From Vaginella massiliensis (GTDB taxonomy: Bacteria; Bacteroidota; Bacteroidia; Flavobacteriales; Weeksellaceae), in assembly GCF_900089075.1 (NCBI RefSeq), contig NZ_LT593747.1:124001-188000 (forward strand): 64,000 nt of DNA, given 5' to 3'. Made by a program: the position numbers and the translations under genes. Positions 8,288 through 16,670 of this stretch are shown here, in pieces (position 1 is the first letter of the stretch; each line of letters starts with the position of its first letter). A model generated the notes under the pieces. That model saw only the letters and a list, made by a program, of their open reading frames with translations. It searched no databases and was not told the origin of the DNA.

Positions 8288-9865
8288 TTAACCTCCGATG
8301 TTCGAGTTGCGAACCATGGTAAGAATATCATCCATAGATTTTCCAAGGTAAGCTCCTTCTTCTACAATCGGATACAATTGATCGTAGGTGCGAACTCGTG
8401 TTTTATCTATTCGAAGATTTACAAAGGTACGGTCAAAATCACGGTGTGATTTTACACCTGTTGCCGAAATCAACTCAGATAAATTATGCATGGTTTTCTT
8501 ATGGAAGTTGTACATACGCGTCGCTTTATCTTCTACATCCAAACCTTTCATTAACTCGCGATCTTGTGTGGCAACCCCTACAGGGCAAGTGTTGGTGTTA
8601 CATTGTAAAGCTTGGATACAACCTACGGCCATCATCATCGCACGAGCAGAATAGCACAAATCTGCACCAATTGCCATTACGCGAGCCATATGAAAAGATG
8701 AGATGATTTTTCCTGCAGCAATTACTTTGATGTCTTTTTTCAGGTCATATCCTCTCAGAACGTCAACTGCAAAAGCTAAACCGTCTAATAAAGGTGTCCC
8801 GATTGAGTTAGAAAATTCAATTGGCGCAGCTCCTGTTCCACCTTCACCACCGTCGATTACAATAAAATCGGGTTTAATTCCAGTTTTAATTATCGCTTCA
8901 CAGATTTCTAAAAATTCACGTTTTACACCGATACACAATTTGAATCCGACTGGTTTCCCACCCGATAAGTCACGCAATTTTTTAATAAAATGCATCATTT
9001 CCTCTGCATCACCAAAAGCAGAGTGAGATGGAGGTGAGTCTACCTTTGTATAAGGCTCTACAGCACGAATTGCTGCAATTTCGGGCGTGTTTTTTTCTGC
9101 TGGTAGAATACCACCATGACCAGGTTTTGCACCTTGCGAGAGCTTCAATTCGATCATTTTTACGTTCGGCAGTGTTGCTCTTTCGATGTATTTCTGCTCA
9201 TCAAAACCACCATCAGCAGCACGGCATCCGAAATATCCTGTTCCTATCTGCCAAATCAGGTCACCACCTGGTTTCAAGTGATAAGGCGAGATCCCACCTT
9301 CACCTGTGTTATGAGCAAAATTCCCAAGTTTTGCACCTTTGTTCATCGCCAAAACAGCATTCTCACTCAACGACCCGAAACTCATCGCCGAAATGTTGAG
9401 CAAAGAAGATAAATAAGGTTGGGTACATTCTGGCCCACCGATTTTAACACGAGGATCATCGGCATGTTTTATTTTTCCTGCGTACATCGAATGATTCAAC
9501 CATTCGTATCCTGGCGAATACACATCGTCTTGTGTACCAAATGGCACGGTGTCGATTACGTTTTTGGCACGACGGTAAACCATCGAACGCATCAACCTGT
9601 TGATTGGTTTTCCCTCGGTATCGGTCTCGACAAAATACTGCATGATTTCGGGACGAATACTTTCTAATAAATATCGCCCATGTCCTACGATAGGGAAATT
9701 TCGTCTAATCGCATGTTTCTTTTGAGTAATGTCGATAACGCCCAAAAAGATCAGCGGTAAGAAAAAGATTAATAGCCAAAGCACACCTTTCCAGAAGAAA
9801 GAAATTACACCAATGGCAACTAAGATTGCAATGGAAGCTATAATGAATAGCTGTCTAACTTTCAT
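8288..9865 (-). CDS. Membrane-anchored FMN-binding glutamate-synthase-domain protein
   Basis: The 525-residue protein carries one or two N-terminal membrane helices (about residues 5-45) followed by the GltB central/FMN domain. Visible are MSFGSLSENAVLAMNKGA, GEGGISPYHL, the FMN-site loops GQ/GAKPGHGG and DGGEGGTGAAP, and a [3Fe-4S] cysteine pattern C-x5-C-x4-C in GCIQALQCNTNTCPVG. The glutaminase domain of true GOGAT is absent and no gltD is adjacent. Relatives are annotated as FMN-binding glutamate synthase family proteins; the electron donor and real substrate are not known. The membrane anchor suggests that it takes electrons from the respiratory chain or a membrane partner, which is inference. 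Confidence 0.85.
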   Translation of the reverse strand: MKVRQLFIIASIAILVAIGVISFFWKGVLWLLIFFLPLIFLGVIDITQKKHAIRRNFPIVGHGRYLLESIRPEIMQYFVETDTEGKPINRLMRSMVYRRAKNVIDTVPFGTQDDVYSPGYEWLNHSMYAGKIKHADDPRVKIGGPECTQPYLSSLLNISAMSFGSLSENAVLAMNKGAKLGNFAHNTGEGGISPYHLKPGGDLIWQIGTGYFGCRAADGGFDEQKYIERATLPNVKMIELKLSQGAKPGHGGILPAEKNTPEIAAIRAVEPYTKVDSPPSHSAFGDAEEMMHFIKKLRDLSGGKPVGFKLCIGVKREFLEICEAIIKTGIKPDFIVIDGGEGGTGAAPIEFSNSIGTPLLDGLAFAVDVLRGYDLKKDIKVIAAGKIISSFHMARVMAIGADLCYSARAMMMAVGCIQALQCNTNTCPVGVATQDRELMKGLDVEDKATRMYNFHKKTMHNLSELISATGVKSHRDFDRTFVNLRIDKTRVRTYDQLYPIVEEGAYLGKSMDDILTMVRNSNIGG

Positions 9866-10104
9866 AAATATCTAATTTATCTTTAGTACAAAATTCGCGA
9901 TTCAAATATATTTAAAAAATACACAGTAAAATTATTTATCTACAAATTTTATTCGATAAATTTTATCTTTTGGCAGGTAGAAAACCTTTTCTCTTTGTAA
10001 GTTCCTTGCTTTGTATTCGATTTAGATGAAAGATTCATAGCAATAGGATAATCTTATTGAAAAATTTCTTCTCAAAATTTAAGATTAATGATAAAGTATG
10101 AATT

Positions 10105-11691
10105 CTATTTTTCTTTGTAAACACGAGTCAAATCGAGCATTTTGATCGGACTCATCCTGAGATTTTTCACTTTTTGATTAATGAATAAGGAAGTCTGATC
10201 GTACATGATGGGTAGGATAGGCGCTTCTTCCATCATCAACTTGTCGAGTTGCGCATAGATTTCTGCTCGTTTTTCTGCATCGTTTTCGTTAAAGGTCTTT
10301 AGGTATAGGGCATCGAATTGGGAATTGTTGTAATGCGAATAGTTCGGCCCTTCTGGCGCAAAATTTTTACTATAATATAAGGATAGGAAATTTTCGGCGT
10401 CTGGATAATCTGCTCCCCAATTGGCTCTGAAAAAACTGAATTTCCCTGTTGCTTTTCCTTCTCGCAGGGTTGGTCCCGGCACGACGTCAACTTTTATTTT
10501 AAGTCCGAGTTTCCCCATTTCGGCAGCAAAATATTCGCAGATGTCGATGTATTCTTGCACGGTGGTCAAGGTGATGGGTTTGGCGTTGGGGAATTCTTTT
10601 TTATATGCCAGAATCAATTCTTTCGCACGCTCCAAATCATATCGGTATCCGCTGGTGTTGCTATGACCTGGTAAACCCTTGGGAATGAAGCCGCCATCTG
10701 CAGCAAATCCTTGTCCTTTCATCAGGTATTTGATGATTTTGTTTTTGTCGATGCCGTAATTCATGGCTTGTCGCAATCTGTGGTCAATCGCATCTTTATC
10801 ATCTAAAAAGAAACAAAAATATACGGTAGAGAGATAGGGCTCTTTGCGCAAATACAATTGGTCGCGATATTTCGGATTCAGGTTTCCATCTGCACTTAGA
10901 ATTTCGTCTTTGTACGACGGATCCAAATCGGCCATCATATCGACATTGCCTTTGATCAACTCTAAAAACTCTGAATTTTTTTCGGGTAAAAAACTGATGT
11001 TTACGGCTTCTAAATACGGTAATGCTCGCCCTTGCTCATCTTTTTCGAAATACAAAGGGTTTCGGCGCAGCACCATTTTCACGTTGTCTTCCCATATTTT
11101 GAACTGGAATGGTCCTGTACCAATCGGATGTTGATTGAAATTTTCATTTCCATCTGCGAACAATTCTTTCGGCACAACCGAAGCATATTTCATGCTGATG
11201 AGACCCAGAAATGGCGGAAAAGCATCGGTCAGTTTTATTTCGAAAACACTATCGTTGATTGCTTTATAAGATTCGATATTGTTCATAATCCAACCGCCTG
11301 CACCATTGTTTTTGGGGTCTTTCAAACGGTCGAAACTGAAGGTGAAATCATCTGCTTTTACCGTTCTGGTCGAATCGTTTCCAAAGGCAGCGTGCTTGTG
11401 AAAATAGACATCTTGTCGCAGGTAAAAGGTGTAGATTTTTCCATCATCAGAAACGTTCCAACGTTCGGCAATATCGGGCTGAATAGTCAAATCGTAATCA
11501 ATCTTTACCAAGCTGTTGTACATGAGGTTACAAGCCCAATTGTTGGCTTGTGTTCGAGCTTGAATCGGGTCTAGCGATGAGATGTTATCGTATCGGTTGA
11601 GCCTGAAAATTTTAGAATCATCAACACTTGTCTCTTGATAACAAGAGCAGTAGAGGAGTAATAAAATGATTCCCAATAGATATTTCCACAT
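10105..11691 (-). CDS. Oligopeptide-type ABC transporter substrate-binding lipoprotein (family 5)
   Basis: The ATG at 11691 is chosen because it opens directly into a lipoprotein signal (MWKYLLGIILLLLYCSC), giving 528 residues; upstream starts would overlap the promoter of mtaB. The mature part matches DppA/OppA-type proteins: SSLDPIQARTQANN, WNVSDDGKIYTFYLRQDVYFH, HPIGTGPFQF and the Trp/Asp-rich NWGADYPDAENFLS near the C-terminus. It should bind peptides or related solutes at the outer face of the inner membrane. No permease or ATPase genes lie beside it, so the transport partners are elsewhere, or the protein acts alone. Confidence 0.88.
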   Translation of the reverse strand: MWKYLLGIILLLLYCSCYQETSVDDSKIFRLNRYDNISSLDPIQARTQANNWACNLMYNSLVKIDYDLTIQPDIAERWNVSDDGKIYTFYLRQDVYFHKHAAFGNDSTRTVKADDFTFSFDRLKDPKNNGAGGWIMNNIESYKAINDSVFEIKLTDAFPPFLGLISMKYASVVPKELFADGNENFNQHPIGTGPFQFKIWEDNVKMVLRRNPLYFEKDEQGRALPYLEAVNISFLPEKNSEFLELIKGNVDMMADLDPSYKDEILSADGNLNPKYRDQLYLRKEPYLSTVYFCFFLDDKDAIDHRLRQAMNYGIDKNKIIKYLMKGQGFAADGGFIPKGLPGHSNTSGYRYDLERAKELILAYKKEFPNAKPITLTTVQEYIDICEYFAAEMGKLGLKIKVDVVPGPTLREGKATGKFSFFRANWGADYPDAENFLSLYYSKNFAPEGPNYSHYNNSQFDALYLKTFNENDAEKRAEIYAQLDKLMMEEAPILPIMYDQTSLFINQKVKNLRMSPIKMLDLTRVYKEK

Positions 11692-11712
11692 GTCGGATGG
11701 TGATTTTGCAGC

Positions 11713-11720
11713 CAAACTTA
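11713..11720 (-). promoter_or_regulatory. Candidate -7 box for the oligopeptide-binding lipoprotein gene
   Basis: Read on the minus strand this is TAAGTTTG, a match to the Bacteroidota TAnnTTTG -7 element, 21 bases before the chosen start at 11691. No good -33 TTG is seen. Confidence 0.4.
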
Positions 11721-11749
11721 TTGATTTTTGGGCTAATTTACTAAATTTG
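11721..11749 (+). promoter_or_regulatory. Candidate promoter of mtaB, probably giving a leaderless transcript
   Basis: TTG at 11721 and TAAATTTG at 11742-11749 are 18 bases apart. The -7 box ends only four bases before the mtaB ATG, so transcription would begin at or next to the start codon. Confidence 0.5.
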
Positions 11750-11753
11750 CAGC

Positions 11754-13088
11754 ATGAATCTAGAAAGCAAAACAGTCGCATTTCATACTTTGGGTTGCAA
11801 ATTGAATTTTTCCGAAACCTCTACCATTGCTCGTAGCTTGCAAGAACATGGTTATCTTCGGGTAGAATTTCATCAACCAGCAGATGTGTATGTCATCAAC
11901 ACCTGTTCTGTTACTGCAAATGCCGATAAAGAATGTCGAACGATTGTGAAAAATGCCCTGAAAGCAAATCCAGATGGATTTGTGATTGTGGTAGGATGCT
12001 ATGCTCAATTGAAACCTGAAGAAATTGCACAAATGGAAGGGGTTGATTTGGTTTTGGGCGCCACAGAGAAATTCAATATCATCCAATATTTAGATGATTT
12101 GGATAAGCAGTCGGAAACCATCATTCATTCTTGCGAAATCGACGAGGCTGATTTTTATGTCGGTTCTTATTCGATTGGCGATCGTACTCGCGCTTTTTTG
12201 AAGGTGCAAGACGGTTGCGATTATAAATGTACCTATTGCACCATACCCTTGGCAAGAGGTGTTTCTAGATCAGACAAGATGGCTAATGTAGTAAAAAATG
12301 CTTATGAAATAGCAGAGCAAGGCATCAAAGAGATTGTACTCACTGGGGTAAATATTGGCGATTATGGCAAAGGTGAATTCGGAAATAAAAAACACGAACA
12401 TACTTTTCTCGAATTGGTACAAGCCTTGGATGAGGTAGAGAATATAGAACGCATTCGCATCTCATCGATCGAACCCAATTTGTTGAGAAACGAAATCATA
12501 GAATTTGTAGCACAGAGCAAACGATTTGTACCTCATTTTCATATCCCATTGCAATCGGGGTCCGATGAATTGTTGAAAAAAATGAAACGTCGTTACCTTA
12601 CTGCATTGTACCAAGATCGTGTACAAACCATCAGACAAATCATGCCCAATGCTTGTATTGGTGTAGATGTAATCGTTGGATTTCCGGGGGAGACCGATGA
12701 ATTATTTTTAGAAACCTACAATTTCTTGAACGATTTGCCGATTTCTTATTTACATGTTTTCACCTATTCTGAGCGAGACAATACAGAAGCAATTGCATTT
12801 GAAGGAGCAGTTGACCAGCATACCAGAAAAGAGCGTAACAAAATGCTGCGCATCTTATCAGAGAAAAAACGATTGGCATTTTATCAATCACAATTGGGGA
12901 GCACCCAAAAAGTCTTGTGGGAACACGAGTCCAAAAATGATAAAATGTATGGATTTACCGAAAACTATGTAAAAGTAGAAATGCCCTACGATGAGCAATT
13001 GGTAAACCAAATACAACATGTAGATTTGGTCATGCTCAATGCGCTGGGAATAGTAGAAGCGCAAGCTGCACAAGCTGTCTTGATTTAA
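11754..13088 (+). CDS. mtaB: tRNA t6A37 methylthiotransferase MtaB
   Basis: MtaB is a radical-SAM enzyme that adds a methylthio group to t6A at position 37 of ANN-decoding tRNAs. The 444-residue protein has the N-terminal UPF0004 domain with cluster cysteines in HTLGCKLN, INTCSVT and VVGCYAQ, the radical-SAM triad in DGCDYKCTYC (CxxxCxxC), and a C-terminal TRAM-like part. The sequence HTLGCKLNFSE and LTGVNIGDYG point to MtaB rather than MiaB or RimO. The gene stands alone, divergent from the peptide-binding protein. Confidence 0.95.
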   Translation: MNLESKTVAFHTLGCKLNFSETSTIARSLQEHGYLRVEFHQPADVYVINTCSVTANADKECRTIVKNALKANPDGFVIVVGCYAQLKPEEIAQMEGVDLVLGATEKFNIIQYLDDLDKQSETIIHSCEIDEADFYVGSYSIGDRTRAFLKVQDGCDYKCTYCTIPLARGVSRSDKMANVVKNAYEIAEQGIKEIVLTGVNIGDYGKGEFGNKKHEHTFLELVQALDEVENIERIRISSIEPNLLRNEIIEFVAQSKRFVPHFHIPLQSGSDELLKKMKRRYLTALYQDRVQTIRQIMPNACIGVDVIVGFPGETDELFLETYNFLNDLPISYLHVFTYSERDNTEAIAFEGAVDQHTRKERNKMLRILSEKKRLAFYQSQLGSTQKVLWEHESKNDKMYGFTENYVKVEMPYDEQLVNQIQHVDLVMLNALGIVEAQAAQAVLI

Positions 13089-13119
13089 TCAACTAAATAA
13101 CATCAACAACTATAAGAAT

Positions 13120-13734
13120 ATGAAACAAATTATGAAGAAAATCAGCTTGCTGTTGGTAATAGTTTTAGCAATGAATACAACAGAAGCGCAAACCGTTTTT
13201 GGAGTAAAAGGAGGTGCAGGCGTGTCGAATACAACCAAGATTCATGGTGTATCAGAATCTCGAGTAGGTTTTTTGGCTGGTGGATTTGTAGAATTTCCAT
13301 TAACGTACAAAAACAATTTTCACTATTTGCAGATCGAGGCACTCTACACCAGCCAAGGAGAATTTTCAAAATTTAGAGAAAGTAGCGACGAGAAGTATAA
13401 AGCATTTCTGAATTATATCAGCATCCCAATCATGTACAAATATTATTTGGATGATTCGAATACAGATTTCTTCTTAGAAGCTGGTCCACAGTTAGGCTTC
13501 CTTGTATCGAAAAATTTCGAAACCAATGGTCCTGAGATTGTAGAAGACACAGAAAAATCTTTTGATTTGGCAATAAACCTCGGTTTGGGATTCTCTTATC
13601 AAAGAAAATATGAAGCGAATCTGCGTTACGGCTACGGATTACTAGATTCTTATGAAACGTTCAACAATGGAGCAAGCGGAACTGGCATCAATCGCTCATC
13701 CTTACTATCGCTTCAACTGGCTTATAAATTCTAA
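13120..13734 (+). CDS. Outer-membrane beta-barrel (porin-family) protein
   Basis: A 204-residue protein with a signal peptide (ISLLLVIVLAMNTTEAQ, cleavage after about residue 24) and then alternating beta strands starting FGVKGGAGVS and ending in SLQLAYKF, with a C-terminal aromatic residue as expected for Bam-inserted barrels. It resembles the PorT-like outer membrane beta-barrel domain found widely in Bacteroidota; the function of individual members is unknown. A second ATG at 13132 is an equally possible start. A UUCG-loop terminator follows. Confidence 0.8.
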   Translation: MKQIMKKISLLLVIVLAMNTTEAQTVFGVKGGAGVSNTTKIHGVSESRVGFLAGGFVEFPLTYKNNFHYLQIEALYTSQGEFSKFRESSDEKYKAFLNYISIPIMYKYYLDDSNTDFFLEAGPQLGFLVSKNFETNGPEIVEDTEKSFDLAINLGLGFSYQRKYEANLRYGYGLLDSYETFNNGASGTGINRSSLLSLQLAYKF

Positions 13735-13750
13735 AGAAATACAAAAATTG

Positions 13751-13778
13751 AAAATCTGGCTTCGGTCAGATTTTTTTT
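13751..13778 (+). terminator. Terminator with a UUCG tetraloop
   Basis: AAAATCTGGC / GTCAGATTTT closes a C(TTCG)G tetraloop with one G-T wobble and runs into eight T. It lies 16 bases after the barrel gene. Confidence 0.85.
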
Positions 13779-13833
13779 ATTTTAAAAATAATGAAAAAAA
13801 AGATGTAAATTAGCAAGTATAAATTCTAAAAAG

Positions 13834-14364
13834 ATGAAAGAAATAAAATACATTCTAGCAATCGCGCTCATCTTTACATTGGTGAGTTGTGGCGTTGTGC
13901 AAGTTCGTTCGGATTACGATAAGACAGCAAATTTTACAGCCTATAAGACCTATGCCTTTCATGAAAAAGGTTTCGAAAAATTACCTTTGAATGATTTGGA
14001 TAAGAGAAGAATCATCAATGCTTTGGATCAAGATTTAGCGTCAAAAGGCTTTCAGAAAGTCAACAGCAATCCAGATCTGATTATCAATGTCTTGGCAAGT
14101 TCTAAAGAGCAAATCAACATCGATCACGATTATTACGGCGGATGGTATGGTTGGGGACCATATTGGGGTGGACCTGCCTCACGCGTTTCGCAATACACTT
14201 CTGGAACTATAATCGTAGATGTGATCGATTTCAACAAAAATATTTTAGTCTTTCAAAGTGTTGGTTCTGGGTTGAATGTTTCGGATATTTCTTCAAAATC
14301 TGAACGCATACCGCAAGCGATTCAAGAAATTATGAAAAATTTTCCGCCAGGTCAAAAAAAATAA
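13834..14364 (+). CDS. DUF4136 lipoprotein
   Basis: A 176-residue lipoprotein: signal sequence KYILAIALIFTLVSCG with the lipobox cysteine at residue 19. The mature part follows the DUF4136 pattern, with VRSDYDKTANFTAYKTYAF early, a middle glycine/tryptophan-rich stretch (YYGGWYGWGPYWGG) and GTIIVDVIDFNKNILVFQSVGSG. The family is thought to sit at the outer membrane; the function is unknown. The next gene starts six bases downstream, so both probably share a transcript. Confidence 0.85.
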   Translation: MKEIKYILAIALIFTLVSCGVVQVRSDYDKTANFTAYKTYAFHEKGFEKLPLNDLDKRRIINALDQDLASKGFQKVNSNPDLIINVLASSKEQINIDHDYYGGWYGWGPYWGGPASRVSQYTSGTIIVDVIDFNKNILVFQSVGSGLNVSDISSKSERIPQAIQEIMKNFPPGQKK

Positions 14365-14369
14365 CTTAG

Positions 14370-15503
14370 ATGAAAATTTTTCAACGTCTGATAGTGTGCT
14401 TCGGCATGCTATTTTTTTATCCTATAATGGCGCAATCCATCTTGAAGGGTAAAGTTGTAGACCAATACGCACAAGTTGTAGAAGGAGTCACGGTCATGGT
14501 CGATGGATCGAGTTTGAGTACCACAACAGACCAACAGGGTAATTTCCAAATTCAATTTCCCAATGGGCAGCATGCGTTGGTGTTCCGCCATGAGGGATTC
14601 GAACTGAAGAGAATTACCGTAAATGCTCAATACCTCACTCCGATCGTGGTAACTATGGTCGAAAAAATAATCGAGCTCGAGCAAGCCAACATTCGTGCGA
14701 TGAGTCGAGAAGATTGGGAATATTATTATCAAATTTTCAAATCGAATTTTCTTGGGATCGATCAGCCTGCTAAGCAATGTAAAATACTGAATCCTAATAT
14801 TTTGAGGTTTAATTATGAGCCCGAAAATCGGGTGCTGACTGCCAGCGCTCGCGAACCGCTTATCGTAGAAAATCTGTATTTAGGTTATAGAATAGAATAT
14901 GATTTGTCCGAATTTATGATGGATTACAAATCGCAGTATTTATTGGTAATCGGCTCAAGTTATTTTCAAGAATTAAAAGCTTCTAAGTCCAAACAAAACA
15001 AATGGCAAAAAAATAGAAAAAAAGCCTATTTGGGGAGTTTTACCCATTTTCTAAAATCGGTCTACGACGATAAAATTAACGAAAATGGCTTCGATGTGAA
15101 ACGCCTTATTCGCGAAGAAAATCCAGCCTATACCGAAGCTGTAGAACGTATTAAAAAAGGCGAATCGAATATCATTGTACCTCGTTCTAAAACAATTGCT
15201 TATCTGGTGAATCAGCCTGTGCCCATCGATTCTCTGGTGCAGCGAAAAGCTAATCAGGTGATGATGAATTTCGAAGGTTTGTATTCGGTCGAATATACAT
15301 TAGAAAAAGAAGATATCGATTATGTGAAAAATATCAAGCATCAAAATTTATTTGGAAATCAAGTATCGCTTTTCAGCCTGAAATCACCAATCGAGCTTAC
15401 GCCAGAAGGCTATTATGTAAACCCAGGCGATGTAATTTTGGAAGAATATTGGACCTGGGAAAAGTTTGCTCATCTCTTGCCTATCGATTACGTACTGAAT
15501 TAA
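14370..15503 (+). CDS. Secreted protein with carboxypeptidase-like regulatory domain
   Basis: A 377-residue protein with a signal peptide (MLFFYPIMAQS) followed at residues 25-95 by a CarboxypepD_reg-like domain: SILKGKVVDQYAQVVEGVTV, then GSSLSTTTDQQGNFQIQFPNG. This fold is common at the start of TonB receptors and other envelope proteins of Bacteroidota. The remaining 280 residues are not recognised; they contain a basic patch (KSKQNKWQKNRKKAYLG) and no barrel plug. It is coupled to the DUF4136 lipoprotein gene, which suggests a joint envelope role. A two-way terminator separates it from terC. Confidence 0.75.
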   Translation: MKIFQRLIVCFGMLFFYPIMAQSILKGKVVDQYAQVVEGVTVMVDGSSLSTTTDQQGNFQIQFPNGQHALVFRHEGFELKRITVNAQYLTPIVVTMVEKIIELEQANIRAMSREDWEYYYQIFKSNFLGIDQPAKQCKILNPNILRFNYEPENRVLTASAREPLIVENLYLGYRIEYDLSEFMMDYKSQYLLVIGSSYFQELKASKSKQNKWQKNRKKAYLGSFTHFLKSVYDDKINENGFDVKRLIREENPAYTEAVERIKKGESNIIVPRSKTIAYLVNQPVPIDSLVQRKANQVMMNFEGLYSVEYTLEKEDIDYVKNIKHQNLFGNQVSLFSLKSPIELTPEGYYVNPGDVILEEYWTWEKFAHLLPIDYVLN

Positions 15504-15506
15504 AAA

Positions 15507-15531
15507 AAGTCAACCCGATAGAGGTTGACTT
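15507..15531. terminator. Two-way terminator
   Basis: Nine-base perfect stem AAGTCAACC / GGTTGACTT with a seven-base loop, A-rich on the left and T-rich on the right, between two convergent genes. Confidence 0.85.
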
Positions 15532-15537
15532 CAATTT

Positions 15538-16560
15538 TTATAATTTTTCTTTTTTATTGCTGAGCAACGAAAGTATGATGGAGGTAATGAGCACCACTGC
15601 AATCACGCCCAACGAGATGATAGAATCGAAATGATAAAAAGGCATTATCAACATTTTGGTACCAATAAAGGCTAAAATAATCGCCAAACCATAATGCAAC
15701 TTGTTGAATTTGTCCATTGAATTCGCTAAAAGAAAATACATCGAACGCAAACCTAAAATTGCAAAAATATTCGAGGTGTATAGGATAAACGGATCGTTTG
15801 GAGCGATTGCAAAAATAGCCGGAATACTGTCTACAGCAAAAACCAAATCGGTAATCTCTATCACAACCAAAGCTACAAATAATGGCGTCGCCATTCTGAT
15901 ACCGTTCTTCACGGTGAAGAATTTTCCGCCCGCAAAATCATTGGTAACTTTAAAGAATTTATGAACCAATCGTACCCCCAGATTTTTGTTCAAATCTTCG
16001 CTTTCGTCATCTTGATGCGAGTTCCAAGATTTGATTCCAGCACCGATTAAAAATAGTCCAAAAATTGTCAAAATGATATTCACTTCTCGATCTTGTCTAA
16101 ACAAAGGCAATGTGATATAGGTATGTTTGATGATTTCTACGCCTGCAAAAATGAAAATCGCACGGAAAACTAAGGCACCCAAAATTCCCCAAAACAACAC
16201 TCTGTGCTGAAATTCTTTAGGAATTTTGAAAAATGTAAAAACCAACACAAAGACAAAAAGATTGTCTACCGAAAGGGCTTTCTCTATCCAATAAGCCGCC
16301 TGATATTGGGAGAATTTTTCGAGCGCAAAGACGTGCCCATCATCTGCCTTGAACACAAAATAAATAATTACACTGAAAATCATTGAAAGCCCAATCCATA
16401 AAATCGTCCAGTTGAGGGCTTCTTTATTCGAAATTTCGTGAGAATTTTTATTGAACACGCCCAAATCCAATAAAAGCATAATGAGAACCGCAATGGCAAA
16501 GCCACCAATAAGCCAAGGATGATTGAACATATTGTCTTGTACTACAGTGAGAAAATTCAT
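15538..16560 (-). CDS. TerC/Alx-family integral membrane protein
   Basis: A 340-residue membrane protein with about nine hydrophobic helices. The family motifs YWIEKALSVDNLFVFVLVF and the acidic intramembrane helix VVIEITDLVFAVDSIPAIF are clear, together with the FTSNIFAILGLRSMYF-type loop (here YTSNIFAILGLRSMYF). TerC/Alx proteins take part in Mn(II) export and metal loading of exported proteins in other bacteria; Alx is pH-induced in E. coli. No tellurite-resistance gene cluster is present, so a metal-homeostasis role is more likely than resistance. Confidence 0.92.
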   Translation of the reverse strand: MNFLTVVQDNMFNHPWLIGGFAIAVLIMLLLDLGVFNKNSHEISNKEALNWTILWIGLSMIFSVIIYFVFKADDGHVFALEKFSQYQAAYWIEKALSVDNLFVFVLVFTFFKIPKEFQHRVLFWGILGALVFRAIFIFAGVEIIKHTYITLPLFRQDREVNIILTIFGLFLIGAGIKSWNSHQDDESEDLNKNLGVRLVHKFFKVTNDFAGGKFFTVKNGIRMATPLFVALVVIEITDLVFAVDSIPAIFAIAPNDPFILYTSNIFAILGLRSMYFLLANSMDKFNKLHYGLAIILAFIGTKMLIMPFYHFDSIISLGVIAVVLITSIILSLLSNKKEKL

Positions 16561-16670
16561 AAAGCAATAAAGATTTTATTTGAATACAATTTTAAACTAA
16601 TTTTAGCACAATAAACTTTTTAAAACAATAAATTTTAATTTTTTTTACAATTCTTAATTCAAAATAATAA

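Noticed and set aside
9028-9399. Long open frames on the strand opposite the GltB-like gene
   Set aside because: They are low-quality frames rich in rare residues, follow the codon structure of the gene opposite, and lack promoters or family motifs.
15538-16560. TerC-family gene as tellurite resistance
   Set aside because: No terABDEZ genes are near; lone TerC/Alx proteins act in metal homeostasis.
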